Source: Halomicroarcula saliterrae (GTDB lineage: Archaea > Halobacteriota > Halobacteria > Halobacteriales > Haloarculaceae). Taken from it: 64,000 bases of DNA. How positions within the stretch are numbered: position 1 is the first letter of the stretch; every line of letters starts with the position of its first letter. Shown piece after piece: positions 9,854-17,994 of this stretch. The DNA lies in NCBI RefSeq assembly GCF_031624395.1, contig NZ_JAMQON010000001.1, positions 744,001 to 808,000 of the forward strand, written 5' to 3'. Below the pieces are notes generated by a model. It saw nothing but the letters and a program-made list of their open reading frames with translations, was not told the DNA's origin and did no database searches. Both the position numbers and the translations under genes were made by a program.

Positions 9854-11104
9854 CTACGCCTCGTCGAACAGGGTGTCGCCCTCGACCATGTGCGCCTCGA
9901 CGGCGTCCATATCCAGCGTGAGGCCGAGACCGGGTTCTTCCGGGATCTCGATGTAGCCGTCCTCGATGACGGTCTCCTCGACCAGGTCCGACCACCAGCC
10001 CAGCTCGTAGGAGTGGTACTCGACGGCGAGGGAGTTGGGAACGGCCGCACCGACCTGCGCGCTGGCCATCGTCGCGACCGGCGAGGCGACGTTGTGCATC
10101 GCGACCGGGACGTAGTACTGGTTCGCGACGTCCGCGATTTTCCGGGTCTCGCGCATCCCGCCGACCTTCGGCAGGTCGGGTGCGATCATATCGACGGCCT
10201 GGCTCTCGATGAGTCGGCGCTCCTCGGTGGCCCGATAGCGGTTCTCGCCCACTGTGATGGGCGTCGTCGTGGATTTGGTGACTTCCTCTTGCACTTCGAG
10301 GTTCTCCGGCGGCACCGGGTCCTCCAGCCACCACACGTCGTAGTCCTCGATGGCGTCGGCGAGTCGCTTTGCCGAGCCACCGGAGAACGTCCAGTGACAG
10401 TCGAAAGCCACGTCGGCCTCGTCTTTGACTTCCTCGGTGACTTTCTCGACGATTTCGGCCTTGTGGCGGATCTCGCCCGGCCGGAGGTGGCGGTTCGCGC
10501 GGTCCTTCTCCAGCCCGCTCGGCACGTCGAGGTCGAACTTCAGCGCGTCGTAGCCCAGTTCGTCGACGACCCGTCGAGCTTCGGCCGCACAGGCGTCGGG
10601 GTCGGCCTCCTCTTCGGTGTGACAGTCACAGTAGACCCGCATCTCGTCGCGGTACTTCCCGCCCAGCAGCTGGTAGGCGGGCAGCTCCAGAATCTTGCCG
10701 GCCAGGTCGTGCAACGCGACCTCGATGCCGGCGATGGCGGTGACAGTGACGCCCTCGACGCTGCCCTCGCCGGACATCTTCTGGACGAGGTGCTCGTAGA
10801 GCCGGTCGATGTCCAGCGGGTTCTCGCCGACGACGAAGGGCTTCATCCGCTCGATGAGTTCGGGGACGCCCGCGCCCCAGTAGGCCTCGCCGGTCCCGAC
10901 GACACCGGCGTCGGTGTAGATACGCACCAGCGTCCACGGGAAGTTCCCGTCGACCATCGTCGTCTGCACGTCCGTGATTTCCACGTCCCGGCCGCCGCCT
11001 CGCTTGGCCGTGACCCCCATCGTCTCCGCTGACAGCTCTCGCATCGTGTACTCCGCGTTGGGGTCGTGCAGGTCGGCGTAGTCGATGTCGTTCGCTTGTC
11101 CCAT
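9854..11104 (-). CDS. Enolase-superfamily (mandelate racemase type) sugar-acid dehydratase
   Basis: Protein of 416 residues. The barrel carries the metal ligands of the galactonate/gluconate-dehydratase group: Asp in FDCHW (with the paired D-x-H), Glu in WLEDPVPPENLE and Glu in VGENRY; the later catalytic histidine is in HNVASPV. Such enzymes remove water from aldonic acids to give 2-keto-3-deoxy acids, the entry to the haloarchaeal semi-phosphorylated Entner-Doudoroff and pentose pathways. I choose the ATG at 11104; the earlier ATG at 11170 would overlap the histidine kinase gene and add unrelated residues. Exact sugar acid not determined. Confidence 0.85.
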   Translation of the reverse strand: MGQANDIDYADLHDPNAEYTMRELSAETMGVTAKRGGGRDVEITDVQTTMVDGNFPWTLVRIYTDAGVVGTGEAYWGAGVPELIERMKPFVVGENPLDIDRLYEHLVQKMSGEGSVEGVTVTAIAGIEVALHDLAGKILELPAYQLLGGKYRDEMRVYCDCHTEEEADPDACAAEARRVVDELGYDALKFDLDVPSGLEKDRANRHLRPGEIRHKAEIVEKVTEEVKDEADVAFDCHWTFSGGSAKRLADAIEDYDVWWLEDPVPPENLEVQEEVTKSTTTPITVGENRYRATEERRLIESQAVDMIAPDLPKVGGMRETRKIADVANQYYVPVAMHNVASPVATMASAQVGAAVPNSLAVEYHSYELGWWSDLVEETVIEDGYIEIPEEPGLGLTLDMDAVEAHMVEGDTLFDEA

Positions 11105-11166
11105 GGGCGGTAGCTTACTTGCCCCCTCACAAAAGTGTAGAGGATAGGGAGCTACGACCGTGGTTC

Positions 11167-12903
11167 TCAACTCGTTGACCGGATCTCGAAGCGCGCGCCA
11201 CCGCTCTCGCTCGCCGTCACCGCGGTCGCCCAGCCGTGGACCGTCGCCACCTCGTCGACGATCATCAGCCCGAGCCCGGTGCCGGCGTCAGTGCCGGAGA
11301 CGCCCTCCTCGAACAGGTTGGCTCGCGCTGCCTCGGGGATTCCGACGCCGTCGTCCTCGACGAAGAACCCGTCCGGCAGCGTTCCGATAGTCACCGTCAC
11401 CGGGTCGCGGTCGACTGCGTCGTCGGCCCCCGGTCGACTGCCCGTCGAGCCGTGCCCGACAGCGTCGTCGGACTGCGTCGGATCGCTCGTTGAACCGTGT
11501 TCCACGCAGTTCCGAAACAGGTTCTCGAACAGCTGCATGAGGAGCGTCCGCTTGGCCGAGACCGTCCCGTCCGAGGCGACCGACAGCGTCGCCCCGCCGG
11601 TGTCGACGTTGCTCCACGCCGCTTCGGCGACGGCCGAGACCGACACGGTCGTCGTCTCGATGTCTGCCCCGTCGGTCCGGGTGAGTGTGAGCACGTCGGA
11701 GATGAGCCGTTCCATCCGGTGGTGCGAGTCGTCCACGTCCGCCAGAAGCTCGTCGTCACGGGTCTGCCTGAACAGTTCGAGCTTACCCGACGCGACGGTC
11801 AGCGGGTTGCGGAGGTCGTGGCTCACGACCCGTGCGAACCGGTCGAGTTGCTCGTTGCGGTGTTCGAGCTCCCGCTGTTGTTCGACCTGCTCGGTGATGT
11901 CGTTGACGAGCACGACGCGCCCGGCGAGTACGTCCCGCTGGTCGTACAGCGGGGAGATGCGGACCGTGAAGGTGCGGTCATTGAGCGTCGTCTCGAACGA
12001 TTCGTCCGACCGGGTGGTCATGATCTTCTCGTAGAGCGCATCGGAGTCCGGGAACGGCGCCAGCAGCGGTTCGACTGGCTCCCCCGCCGCCGACCGGCCC
12101 TCCACGCCGAGGAGCCGGCGTCCCTCGTCGTTGCTATCGACGAGCCGCCCGTCGGTGTCGATGACGAACACGCCGGCCTGTAGCGTCTCGACGACGGTGT
12201 TGCGGGCCACCGGCGTGATATCGAGAAAGCCGACGGAGGTGATGGCATAGCCCAGCGAGAGGCCGGTGACGGCGAAGCCGACCTGCGAAAGGTCGTACTG
12301 GATCGGGGTGAAGATGTAGAGGACGTTCCCGAGCCACGGGACGAAGATGGCAAACAGGAACGCGACGACCTGCTTCTGGTAGAGGAAGTCAGAGCGGACG
12401 GCGAAGAGACCGATCATCACCACCGCCGCGACGAGCAGCGTGTAGGAGTACAGCGTATGGATCAGAAAGCCGACCTGAAAGGTCCGGACCACACCGTACA
12501 CCGCCGCCGGGTCCAGCGCCGTCTCCGTCCACATCAGTCCGTGCGTGCCGTTCGTGAGCACGACGGCCGTCGCGAGCACCGGTTCGACCGACAGCAACGC
12601 CAGCGACCGGCGTGTGAGATACTTCCCTCGACCGGTGTACTCCAGCGTGAACGCGAAGAGGCCGAACACGCCGACGGTGACGAAGGGGATAACCAGCCTG
12701 AGCGAGACCCACGACAGCGGTGAGGCTCCGAGAACGGTCGGGAGCAGGGTGAAAAACGTCCAGAAGACGATGCCGACGTTCATGATAGCGAGATACGCCG
12801 CCCCCGGTTCCTCGCGCTGTTGCCAGGCGCGAACGGCGACGGCGCCGGTCGCCAAACAGACCGCTCCGAGAACACCCTGATACAACAGGTGTATCGGAGT
12901 CAT
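11167..12903 (-). CDS. Membrane histidine kinase with 7TM sensor and PAS domain
   Basis: Protein of 578 residues. An N-terminal block of about seven hydrophobic helices (residues 1-220) is the histidine-kinase N-terminal 7TM sensor type. Then come a PAS domain (about 225-335), a coiled linker, HisKA with the phospho-acceptor in VVSHDLRNPL (about residue 360), and an ATPase domain with an N box (ENLFRNCVEHG), DDGVGIP and GTGLGL. No response regulator lies nearby. The gene starts about 25 nt downstream of a TTTATATATTA element (12922-12932), so it is probably leaderless, and it diverges from the sugar isomerase gene. An internal insertion in the ATPase domain is rich in Asp, Ser and Thr. Confidence 0.92.
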   Translation of the reverse strand: MTPIHLLYQGVLGAVCLATGAVAVRAWQQREEPGAAYLAIMNVGIVFWTFFTLLPTVLGASPLSWVSLRLVIPFVTVGVFGLFAFTLEYTGRGKYLTRRSLALLSVEPVLATAVVLTNGTHGLMWTETALDPAAVYGVVRTFQVGFLIHTLYSYTLLVAAVVMIGLFAVRSDFLYQKQVVAFLFAIFVPWLGNVLYIFTPIQYDLSQVGFAVTGLSLGYAITSVGFLDITPVARNTVVETLQAGVFVIDTDGRLVDSNDEGRRLLGVEGRSAAGEPVEPLLAPFPDSDALYEKIMTTRSDESFETTLNDRTFTVRISPLYDQRDVLAGRVVLVNDITEQVEQQRELEHRNEQLDRFARVVSHDLRNPLTVASGKLELFRQTRDDELLADVDDSHHRMERLISDVLTLTRTDGADIETTTVSVSAVAEAAWSNVDTGGATLSVASDGTVSAKRTLLMQLFENLFRNCVEHGSTSDPTQSDDAVGHGSTGSRPGADDAVDRDPVTVTIGTLPDGFFVEDDGVGIPEAARANLFEEGVSGTDAGTGLGLMIVDEVATVHGWATAVTASESGGARFEIRSTS

Positions 12904-12921
12904 AATCGGTAACTACTGGGA

Positions 12922-12932
12922 TAATATATAAA
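12922..12932 (-). promoter_or_regulatory. TATA element of the histidine kinase gene
   Basis: Read on the minus strand this is TTTATATATTA, about 25 nt before the ATG at 12903; the spacing predicts a leaderless mRNA. Confidence 0.6.
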
Positions 12933-12970
12933 GTCAACGTCACTGCGGTCCGAACGCCCGCCTGCCCGCA

Positions 12971-12992
12971 TTTTTATCACTTCACCTGTTGT
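12971..12992 (+). promoter_or_regulatory. TATA element and overlapping ACAAC-type site of the sugar isomerase operon
   Basis: A TTTTTATC element (12971-12978) lies about 28 nt before the ATG at 13003. Directly after it, 12979-12992 reads ACTTCACCTGTTGT, 11 of 14 positions of the ACAAC box, with the right half perfect. Here the site is downstream of TATA over the likely transcription start, a repressor-type position, unlike the other copies. Confidence 0.45.
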
Positions 12993-13002
12993 ACCCAGTC
13001 GC

Positions 13003-13971
13003 ATGGATATTGGTGTTCTGACAGTCCCGCTCGGCGACCAGCCACTGGACGAGACGCTGTCCTATCTCGACGATATCGGCGTCGACGCCGTCGAACTCGG
13101 CTGTGGCGGCTACCCCGGCAGTGACCATCTCGACCGGACGGCCCTGCTCGACGACGAGTCGGCACAGGCCGACCTGCGGGAGACGCTCTCCGCTCACGGC
13201 ATGCGAGTGAGCGCGCTGGCCACGCACAACAACCCGCTCCACCCCGACGAGGACCGCGCCGAGGCGGCGGACACGGAACTGCGCGAGGCCGTCGAACTCG
13301 CGGCCCAGCTCGACGTGAACACGGTGACCTGTTTCTCGGGACTGCCCGCCGGCGGCCCGAACGACGAGGTGCCAAACTGGGTCACGGCGCCCTGGCCGCA
13401 GGAACACGCCGACGCCCACGAGTACCAGTGGGGCGTCGCCACCGACTACTGGGCGGACCTCGCCGACCACGCCGCCGACCACGGCGTCGACGTGGCCATC
13501 GAGATGCACCCCAACATGCTCGTCTACGAGCCCCGCGGCATGCTGGAACTGCGGGAAGCGACCAACGAGCACGTCGGCGCGAACTTCGACCCCTCGCATC
13601 TGTATTGGCAGGGTATCGACGTGACCGCGGCCATCCGGCTGCTCGGTGAGGCGGACGCCATCCATCACTTCCACGCCAAGGACACGAAGGTCTACGAGGA
13701 GAACGCCCGCCAGAAAGGGGTGCTCGATACGACGGCCTACACGGACGAAGTCGACCGGTCGTGGCTGTTCCGCTCTATCGGCTACGGCCACGACGAGAGC
13801 CACTGGAAAGACGTGGTCTCGACGCTGCGGATGGTCGGCTACGACGGCGCGCTCTCCATCGAACACGAGGACTCGCTGACCAGCGCCCGCGAGGGGCTGG
13901 AGAAGGCCGTCGACGTGCTGGACCGCGCCGTCTTCGAGACGCAACCCGGTGACGCCTACTGGGCGGAGTGA
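13003..13971 (+). CDS. Sugar phosphate isomerase/epimerase, xylose-isomerase-like TIM barrel
   Basis: Protein of 322 residues with AP-endonuclease-2/xylose-isomerase-like features: GVDAVELGCGGYPG near the N terminus, AIEMHPNM (Glu metal ligand), NFDPSHLYW (Asp/His) and HHFHAKDTKV (His/Asp), ending with a SIEHEDS strand (Glu). These residues normally bind one divalent metal. Family members isomerise or epimerise sugars or inositols and are often paired with Gfo/Idh/MocA dehydrogenases, as here. An oxidoreductase gene fragment begins 9 bp after its stop, so they probably form an operon. Confidence 0.88.
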   Translation: MDIGVLTVPLGDQPLDETLSYLDDIGVDAVELGCGGYPGSDHLDRTALLDDESAQADLRETLSAHGMRVSALATHNNPLHPDEDRAEAADTELREAVELAAQLDVNTVTCFSGLPAGGPNDEVPNWVTAPWPQEHADAHEYQWGVATDYWADLADHAADHGVDVAIEMHPNMLVYEPRGMLELREATNEHVGANFDPSHLYWQGIDVTAAIRLLGEADAIHHFHAKDTKVYEENARQKGVLDTTAYTDEVDRSWLFRSIGYGHDESHWKDVVSTLRMVGYDGALSIEHEDSLTSAREGLEKAVDVLDRAVFETQPGDAYWAE

Positions 13972-13980
13972 ACGAGACCG

Positions 13981-14148
13981 ATGACAGATACACCCCTCGA
14001 CATCGGCGTCCTCGGCTACCGTTTCATGCGAAACCACCTTTTTCAGCGTCGGGTTCGCGCGCTGCGCTCACCGCTCCTCGAAAAACGTGGGCGAAAAAGG
14101 CCGCTCGCGAGCCTACGGCTCGCTCGCGGTACCACGGAGGCACGATGA
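13981..14148 (+). pseudogene. Duplicated 5' fragment of the oxidoreductase gene followed by a short insert
   Basis: The first 16 codons (MTDTPLDIGVLGYRFM) copy the start of the true gene at 14145 (MTAPLDIGVLGYRFM); a 33-bp stretch is identical (13996-14028 versus 14157-14189). The frame then runs through unrelated, Arg-rich translation (RNHLFQRRVRALRS) and stops in an ATGA overlap with the real start codon. The piece between the copies looks like a non-coding intergenic repeat with a hairpin, so I read this as a broken gene start left by insertion or recombination, though a 55-residue peptide could in principle be made. Confidence 0.65.
14029..14144. repeat. Short intergenic element with hairpin between two copies of a gene start
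   Basis: This 116-bp segment separates the duplicated gene starts. It contains a perfect 7-bp stem with a 3-nt loop (14107-14123, GCGAGCC-TAC-GGCTCGC) within a larger run of self-complementary CTCGCG sequence. It ends in GGAGGCACG just before the ATG, which supplies a Shine-Dalgarno. It resembles dispersed haloarchaeal intergenic repeats as I remember them, but that identity is not checked. Confidence 0.4.
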
Positions 14149-15251
14149 CAGCACCGCTCGACATCGGCGTCCTCGGCTACCGTTTCATGGGGAAAGCACA
14201 CGCTAACGCGTTCGCCCGCCTCCCCATGTTCTTCGAGGACGCCCCCGAGCTGAACCGCGAGGTCATCGTGGGCCGCGACGAGGCCGCCCTCGACGACGCG
14301 GCCGACCGACTGGGCTTTGCCCGCACCGCGACCGACTGGCGCGACGTGGTCGACGAGGTCGACGTGTTCTACAACCTCGGTCCGAACCACGTCCACGCCG
14401 AGCCCTCCATCGCCGCGCTCGAAGCGGGCACGCCGGTGTTCTGCGAGAAGCCGCTGGCCCCGACCCTCTCCGACGCCGAGTCGATGGCCGCGGCGGCCGA
14501 GGAGGCCGGAGTCCCCGCCGGTATCGCGTTCAACTACCGGTTCGTCCCGGCAATCCAGTACGCCAAGGAGCTCATCGAGAACGGCGAACTGGGCGAGATT
14601 CACCACTTCCGCGGGCGCTATCTGCAGGACTGGCTCGTCGACCCGGAGGCGCCCTGGTCGTGGCGCAACGACGCCGAGATGGCCGGCAGCGGCGCGCTCG
14701 GCGACCTCGGCGCCCACACCATCGACCTCGCCCGGTTCCTCGTCGGCGACGTCGCCGAGGTGTCCGGCCAGCTCCGAACGTTCGTCGACGAGCGCCCCGT
14801 CGACGGCGAGGACGAGCGCTGGGCGGTCACCGTCGACGACGCCTACAGCGCACAGGTCGCCTTCGATAACGGCGTGATGGGGACGCTGGAGGCGTCGCGG
14901 TTCGCCAGCGGTCACAAGAACGACCACACCATCGAAATCGAGGGTTCGAAGGGTGGACTGCGGTTCTCGCTGGAGCGGCTGAACGAACTCGAACTCCTGC
15001 GGGAAGGCTCTCGTGGGTACGAGACCGTTCTGATGACGGACCCGGACGACCCCTACCTCGACCACTGGTGGCCGCCGGGCCATGTCATCGGCTGGGAGCA
15101 CACGTTCGTCCACGAGAACTACGAGTTTCTACGTTCAGTGTCAACAGGAAATGAGTACCACCCTGACTTTGGCGATGGGCTAGCCGTCCAGCGCGTTCTT
15201 GACGCAATCCAGCGAAGTGATGAACAAGGAGAGCGGATTAGTGTTGACTAG
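14145..15251 (+). CDS. Gfo/Idh/MocA oxidoreductase, with 3' end supplied by an integrated element
   Basis: Protein of 368 residues with an N-terminal Rossmann fold (GVLGYRFMGKAHANAF) and the family's EKPLA motif (CEKPLAPTLSDAE), followed by the C-terminal dehydrogenase domain (GSGALGDLGAHTIDL). It should oxidise or reduce a sugar or inositol with NAD(P), working with the isomerase upstream. Its start at 14145 has GGAGG just before it. The last ~43 codons, from 15119 on, are AT-richer and come from the element inserted here; the native tail is stranded at 23438-23567. The hybrid tail keeps the family's VQRVLDA motif and ends SVD, so the enzyme is probably still functional. Confidence 0.9.
   Translation: MTAPLDIGVLGYRFMGKAHANAFARLPMFFEDAPELNREVIVGRDEAALDDAADRLGFARTATDWRDVVDEVDVFYNLGPNHVHAEPSIAALEAGTPVFCEKPLAPTLSDAESMAAAAEEAGVPAGIAFNYRFVPAIQYAKELIENGELGEIHHFRGRYLQDWLVDPEAPWSWRNDAEMAGSGALGDLGAHTIDLARFLVGDVAEVSGQLRTFVDERPVDGEDERWAVTVDDAYSAQVAFDNGVMGTLEASRFASGHKNDHTIEIEGSKGGLRFSLERLNELELLREGSRGYETVLMTDPDDPYLDHWWPPGHVIGWEHTFVHENYEFLRSVSTGNEYHPDFGDGLAVQRVLDAIQRSDEQGERISVD
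15119..15127. other. Left attachment site core
   Basis: CTACGAGTT, identical to 23438-23446. On its left the sequence is host-like and GC-rich; on its right it becomes AT-rich while keeping the reading frame of the oxidoreductase. Confidence 0.6.
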
Positions 15252-15304
15252 GGATTAAATCCATCTACCGCGAGCAAATCTACAAGTTCGGCGTCTGAAA
15301 TCTG

Positions 15305-15475
15305 CTACCCGTTGTTTTCTTGTGCTTCAGCCATCTGTCTCAAATGTTCTTGTTCCTGTTCTTTCGCCTTCTCTTTCTGTCTCGCCTTCCACCAAAACAC
15401 CGCACCAAGCGGGATTCCGATGACTGTCAGACAGCACAACGCCGCTAATATTCTTAATCCGGTAGCATATGCCAT
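15305..15475 (-). CDS. Small single-span membrane protein of the element
   Basis: Protein of 56 residues beginning MAYATGLRIL: one hydrophobic helix (ILAALCCLTVIGIPLGAVFWW) followed by a charged tail rich in Lys, Glu and Gln. I prefer this ATG to one 21 codons upstream, whose extra cysteine-rich residues would run across an inverted repeat. It diverges from the lipoprotein gene. No family recognised. Confidence 0.5.
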   Translation of the reverse strand: MAYATGLRILAALCCLTVIGIPLGAVFWWKARQKEKAKEQEQEHLRQMAEAQENNG

Positions 15476-15513
15476 GTCATGACAACATGATTTGTCAATG
15501 AAAAAGCTGCCGC

Positions 15514-15553
15514 TTAACCAACAGTCACACCAACACATCCGATTGTTGGTTAA
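15514..15553. repeat. Inverted repeat between divergent genes of the element
   Basis: Perfect 10-bp arms TTAACCAACA (15514-15523) and TGTTGGTTAA (15544-15553) with a 20-nt spacer. It lies in the divergent promoter region of the small membrane protein and the lipoprotein, so an operator shared by both is likely; a hairpin is the alternative. Confidence 0.5.
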
Positions 15554-15590
15554 TACGAAAAATCTATACTACTTGAAATATTGTTAAAAT

Positions 15591-16142
15591 ATGATGATTA
15601 CTAGAAAATCACTGATTACACTCTGTGTTGGGCTTATGCTAGTCGTCGCTGGCTGTTCGGCTTCGTCTCCCAATAGTGGCACTCCCTCTAATACAGAACA
15701 ATCCTCCGCCACTGATACACCTTCTAACACAGAACAGCCCTCCGCCAGTAGCAATTTCATCACATACAGATATCAAAATGGGAGCCTCACACATACTGTG
15801 AGAGTCTATCCCGGAAATGACACCTATGATACTATACTTGAGAGCAATCTGGAGCCTCCGTATGGCAACTTTAGCACCAATATCACTCTCGGGATACTCT
15901 GTGAAGGGAATGAACAACTGGTATACAACCGGACTGGTAGCCAAAATGGGGTTACTGATAACGCGAGTACCTACATGAGAACCGATGAATCGGGCGGAAC
16001 AAGTACCGTTCAGGGTGTTCCAAATCGCATTTACAATACTTACACACCGCGAAGGGTAGAAGCGGCTGTTTATACAGAGAACGGAACCACAGTTCTTGAA
16101 AGCTGTACTGTTGACGGGAAAGGCTCATGGGAATTTGATTAG
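15591..16142 (+). CDS. Element-encoded lipoprotein
   Basis: Protein of 183 residues with an N-terminal signal (MMITRKSLITLCVGLMLVV) ending in the lipobox VAGC, so it is probably lipid-anchored outside the cell membrane. A Ser/Thr/Pro-rich linker with a repeated SNTEQ(S/P)SA unit follows, then a beta-rich domain with two cysteines and several N-x-S/T sites. No homologue recognised. A surface protein of a mobile element could act in exclusion or contact between cells, but that is only a guess. Confidence 0.7.
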   Translation: MMITRKSLITLCVGLMLVVAGCSASSPNSGTPSNTEQSSATDTPSNTEQPSASSNFITYRYQNGSLTHTVRVYPGNDTYDTILESNLEPPYGNFSTNITLGILCEGNEQLVYNRTGSQNGVTDNASTYMRTDESGGTSTVQGVPNRIYNTYTPRRVEAAVYTENGTTVLESCTVDGKGSWEFD

Positions 16143-16164
16143 TTCTTTTCTCTCCAAAATCAAT

Positions 16165-16386
16165 TCACTCCTCAGACAGTTCCCACACTGTATTAATCAA
16201 ATCGGGCGGAATGTGAAACGTTCTGTCGTCCTCTTCGCACCGATACAGGTCTTCAGACGTATCAACACACTCCCAATCATGACTTAGCAACCCAGCCACA
16301 GTATCGATTACAGGATACTCGCCTGAGTCAGCCTGTTCCATCGATTCAACTTTCTGCGCAATCTCGCGTTTACTCTTCCGGGTCAT
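16165..16386 (-). CDS. Small protein with MTRKSKREI N terminus, copy A
   Basis: Protein of 73 residues, acidic overall, with a basic start MTRKSKREIAQKVESMEQ that repeats in the gene directly upstream. Two cysteines lie in the middle (WECVD, YRCEED). It is the last gene of a leftward operon; its start overlaps the previous gene by 17 bp, implying translational coupling. Function unknown. Confidence 0.6.
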   Translation of the reverse strand: MTRKSKREIAQKVESMEQADSGEYPVIDTVAGLLSHDWECVDTSEDLYRCEEDDRTFHIPPDLINTVWELSEE

Positions 16387-16552
16387 TGTCAGGTTGTAAG
16401 GCTTCGGCCCATGCGTCGCCTAATTCGTCGTTTGACGGGTCCGCGTATTCGTCTGAAAAATACTGTTCTATCGGCCCAACGTTGTCAGGAACGTCTGTCT
16501 GTTCAATCTCATTCAGTGTGGTCTCAATCTCTCGCTTAGATTTCCGTGTCAT
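16370..16552 (-). CDS. Small protein with MTRKSKREI N terminus, copy B
   Basis: Protein of 60 residues whose first nine residues equal those of the next gene, while the codons differ and the remainder (DVPDNVGPIEQYFSDE) diverges. Probably an old tandem duplication. Very acidic C terminus. It overlaps the upstream gene by 4 bp and the downstream one by 17 bp. Confidence 0.58.
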   Translation of the reverse strand: MTRKSKREIETTLNEIEQTDVPDNVGPIEQYFSDEYADPSNDELGDAWAEALQPDNDPEE

Positions 16553-16806
16553 TCTGATTCAAGTTCATCAAGCCGCTGGGATAGTTCCTCAAGGTCCCTG
16601 TCGTTCTGCATTTGCCGATGCACGTTCGCTGCATAGGCTAACGCGCGTATCCACTTGATTCGGACCTTCTCATTCTCAGGGTCGTACACTCGCCCCTCTT
16701 CGACTTTCCTGTGAGCCTCGCGGATTCCGTCCTCTAGCAGCTCAAGAATCTCGTCACGATTCGGTAATTCCCGCGCGGGCGCACTCGCTGTCTCGGCGTC
16801 AGACAT
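16549..16806 (-). CDS. Small coiled-coil protein of the element
   Basis: Protein of 85 residues from the ATG at 16806 (MSDAETASAP). The sequence is largely helical and charged, ending in a heptad-like stretch (RDLEELSQRLDELESE). It heads a three-gene leftward operon with overlapping starts. No family recognised. Confidence 0.58.
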   Translation of the reverse strand: MSDAETASAPARELPNRDEILELLEDGIREAHRKVEEGRVYDPENEKVRIKWIRALAYAANVHRQMQNDRDLEELSQRLDELESE

Positions 16807-17042
16807 GGCTACCACCGGGGGGTGCAACCCGAAAACTGGCGTTAGAAGGGTTTTGAGAGCGATACATCACGTTCGGAAGCGTAATTGGGAGTTGCTTAGT
16901 CACGGTTACATCACCGTTGTAGTCCCGGCCAAAACACCGCTACCGGGATACGAAAATGAAACTGCAACCGAAGACTCAGAGGAGACAATTACCTCGCCGG
17001 TGTCTAATCCGGGTCATTGGCAGTTTGATTACTGGCCTTCTC

Positions 17043-17552
17043 TTACAGGGACAGCTCCTCGCTCTTGCGAAGATAGTTCACAAACTCTTCCTGACGGCCA
17101 ATACCCCCAAGCGACCGGAGGTATCCCGCCTCATCGTCGTGGCCTTCGCTTAGGAGAGTTTCGTACATTTTCACCGCTTTCATGCGCTTGTCGTTGTTCG
17201 GACTGTCAGTAGCAGGGTCGAACCCTTCAGTTGGGTCAAGCGTCTGACTTCCGAAGTCACCTTGTTTCGCAGCAAAGGCCTCACACACTGCACTCCCTGC
17301 GAAGTCAAACTGTTCTGACTGTGCTTTCTGTACGGCCTTCGCACTCGGCGCTTTCTCTGCGAACTGCCGGCGGCTGCTACTGTCCACAATATACTTCGCG
17401 CTATCTGGCCGGTCTACCTCAATCACACCGCCTCGCTTGTCGTCGTGGGGTTCAATTTCGTGTTGCTCGCCAGTTACCGGGTCCTCGATGTGGCCGGCAC
17501 TCGTCTTAGTTTCAATTCGATACGTCTGTTCGTTGTCTAGAATTGCACTCAT
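17043..17552 (-). CDS. Unknown element protein, 169 residues
   Basis: Acidic protein without membrane spans or recognised motif. The N-terminal half looks like a small beta domain (TYRIETKTSAGHIEDPVTGE) and the C-terminal half is helical (MYETLLSEGHDDEAGYLRSL). It reads leftward, as do most genes of the element. The 215 bp between its stop and the next gene hold no well-supported gene. Confidence 0.6.
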   Translation of the reverse strand: MSAILDNEQTYRIETKTSAGHIEDPVTGEQHEIEPHDDKRGGVIEVDRPDSAKYIVDSSSRRQFAEKAPSAKAVQKAQSEQFDFAGSAVCEAFAAKQGDFGSQTLDPTEGFDPATDSPNNDKRMKAVKMYETLLSEGHDDEAGYLRSLGGIGRQEEFVNYLRKSEELSL

Positions 17553-17643
17553 AGCTATGAAGTGTCTCTGTGGTCGGATTCCGCCGACCGTCCGTTACGC
17601 TCCTACCAAGTTGCTCGCCGTCTCCGGGTCATCGCCCACACTG

Positions 17644-17826
17644 CTACTCGGCTGTTCTGTCCGTTCTATAGCCGTCGACCACTGCCGGAACCGTATGCAC
17701 CGACCCAATCACCAACACGGACAAGGAACCGTCTGCATGGCCCGACAGAACCAACACTGCGATAATCACCGACACAAGAATCGACTCAGATACGACCCAT
17801 CGACAAAACTCTTTCAGTGAAATCAT
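17644..17826 (-). CDS. Small membrane protein of the element
   Basis: Protein of 60 residues with one or two hydrophobic helices (ILVSVIIAVLVLSG and LSVLVIGSVHTVPAVV) and short polar ends. It lies between the primase gene and the 169-residue protein, on the same strand. No family recognised; short length keeps confidence modest. Confidence 0.45.
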   Translation of the reverse strand: MISLKEFCRWVVSESILVSVIIAVLVLSGHADGSLSVLVIGSVHTVPAVVDGYRTDRTAE

Positions 17827-17900
17827 GCTGATTTCTCAAGTCATGCTCGCCCATACTGGGGTCATCGCACCAAATGACGGCAATAGCCTCCTACTGTTCC

Positions 17901-17994
17901 AAGTGTTCCATGTATTTTCCAATGTGGCTATTATTCACAGACGGTCTATTCTTTCTGTAAATAGCTACCACTCTGGCGATAAGGTGGAACACTT
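17901..17994. repeat. Inverted repeat beside the primase gene, possible origin or terminator
   Basis: Arms AAGTGTTCCA (17901-17910) and TGGAACACTT (17985-17994) flank an AT-rich stretch. The left arm is preceded by a partial direct copy of TGTTCCA. The site is in a gene-free gap of 174 bp just downstream of the primase-helicase gene. Confidence 0.35.

Noticed and set aside
12882-12895. ACAAC-like site (ACAACAGGTGTATC) at the start of the histidine kinase gene
   Set aside because: Only 10 of 14 positions match and it lies within codons 3-7 of the coding sequence; it may be a chance match.
15178-15192. GTCCAGCGCGT, also shared by both gene tails, as the att core
   Set aside because: The AT-rich element sequence starts before it on the left side, and the native GC-rich sequence also starts before it on the right side, so the crossover must be nearer CTACGAGTT.
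16805-17212. Rightward 135-residue frame in the element
   Set aside because: It overlaps the start of one leftward gene and the end of another, and its second half is the antisense of the 169-residue protein; only 16828-17042 is free of other genes and it holds no motif.
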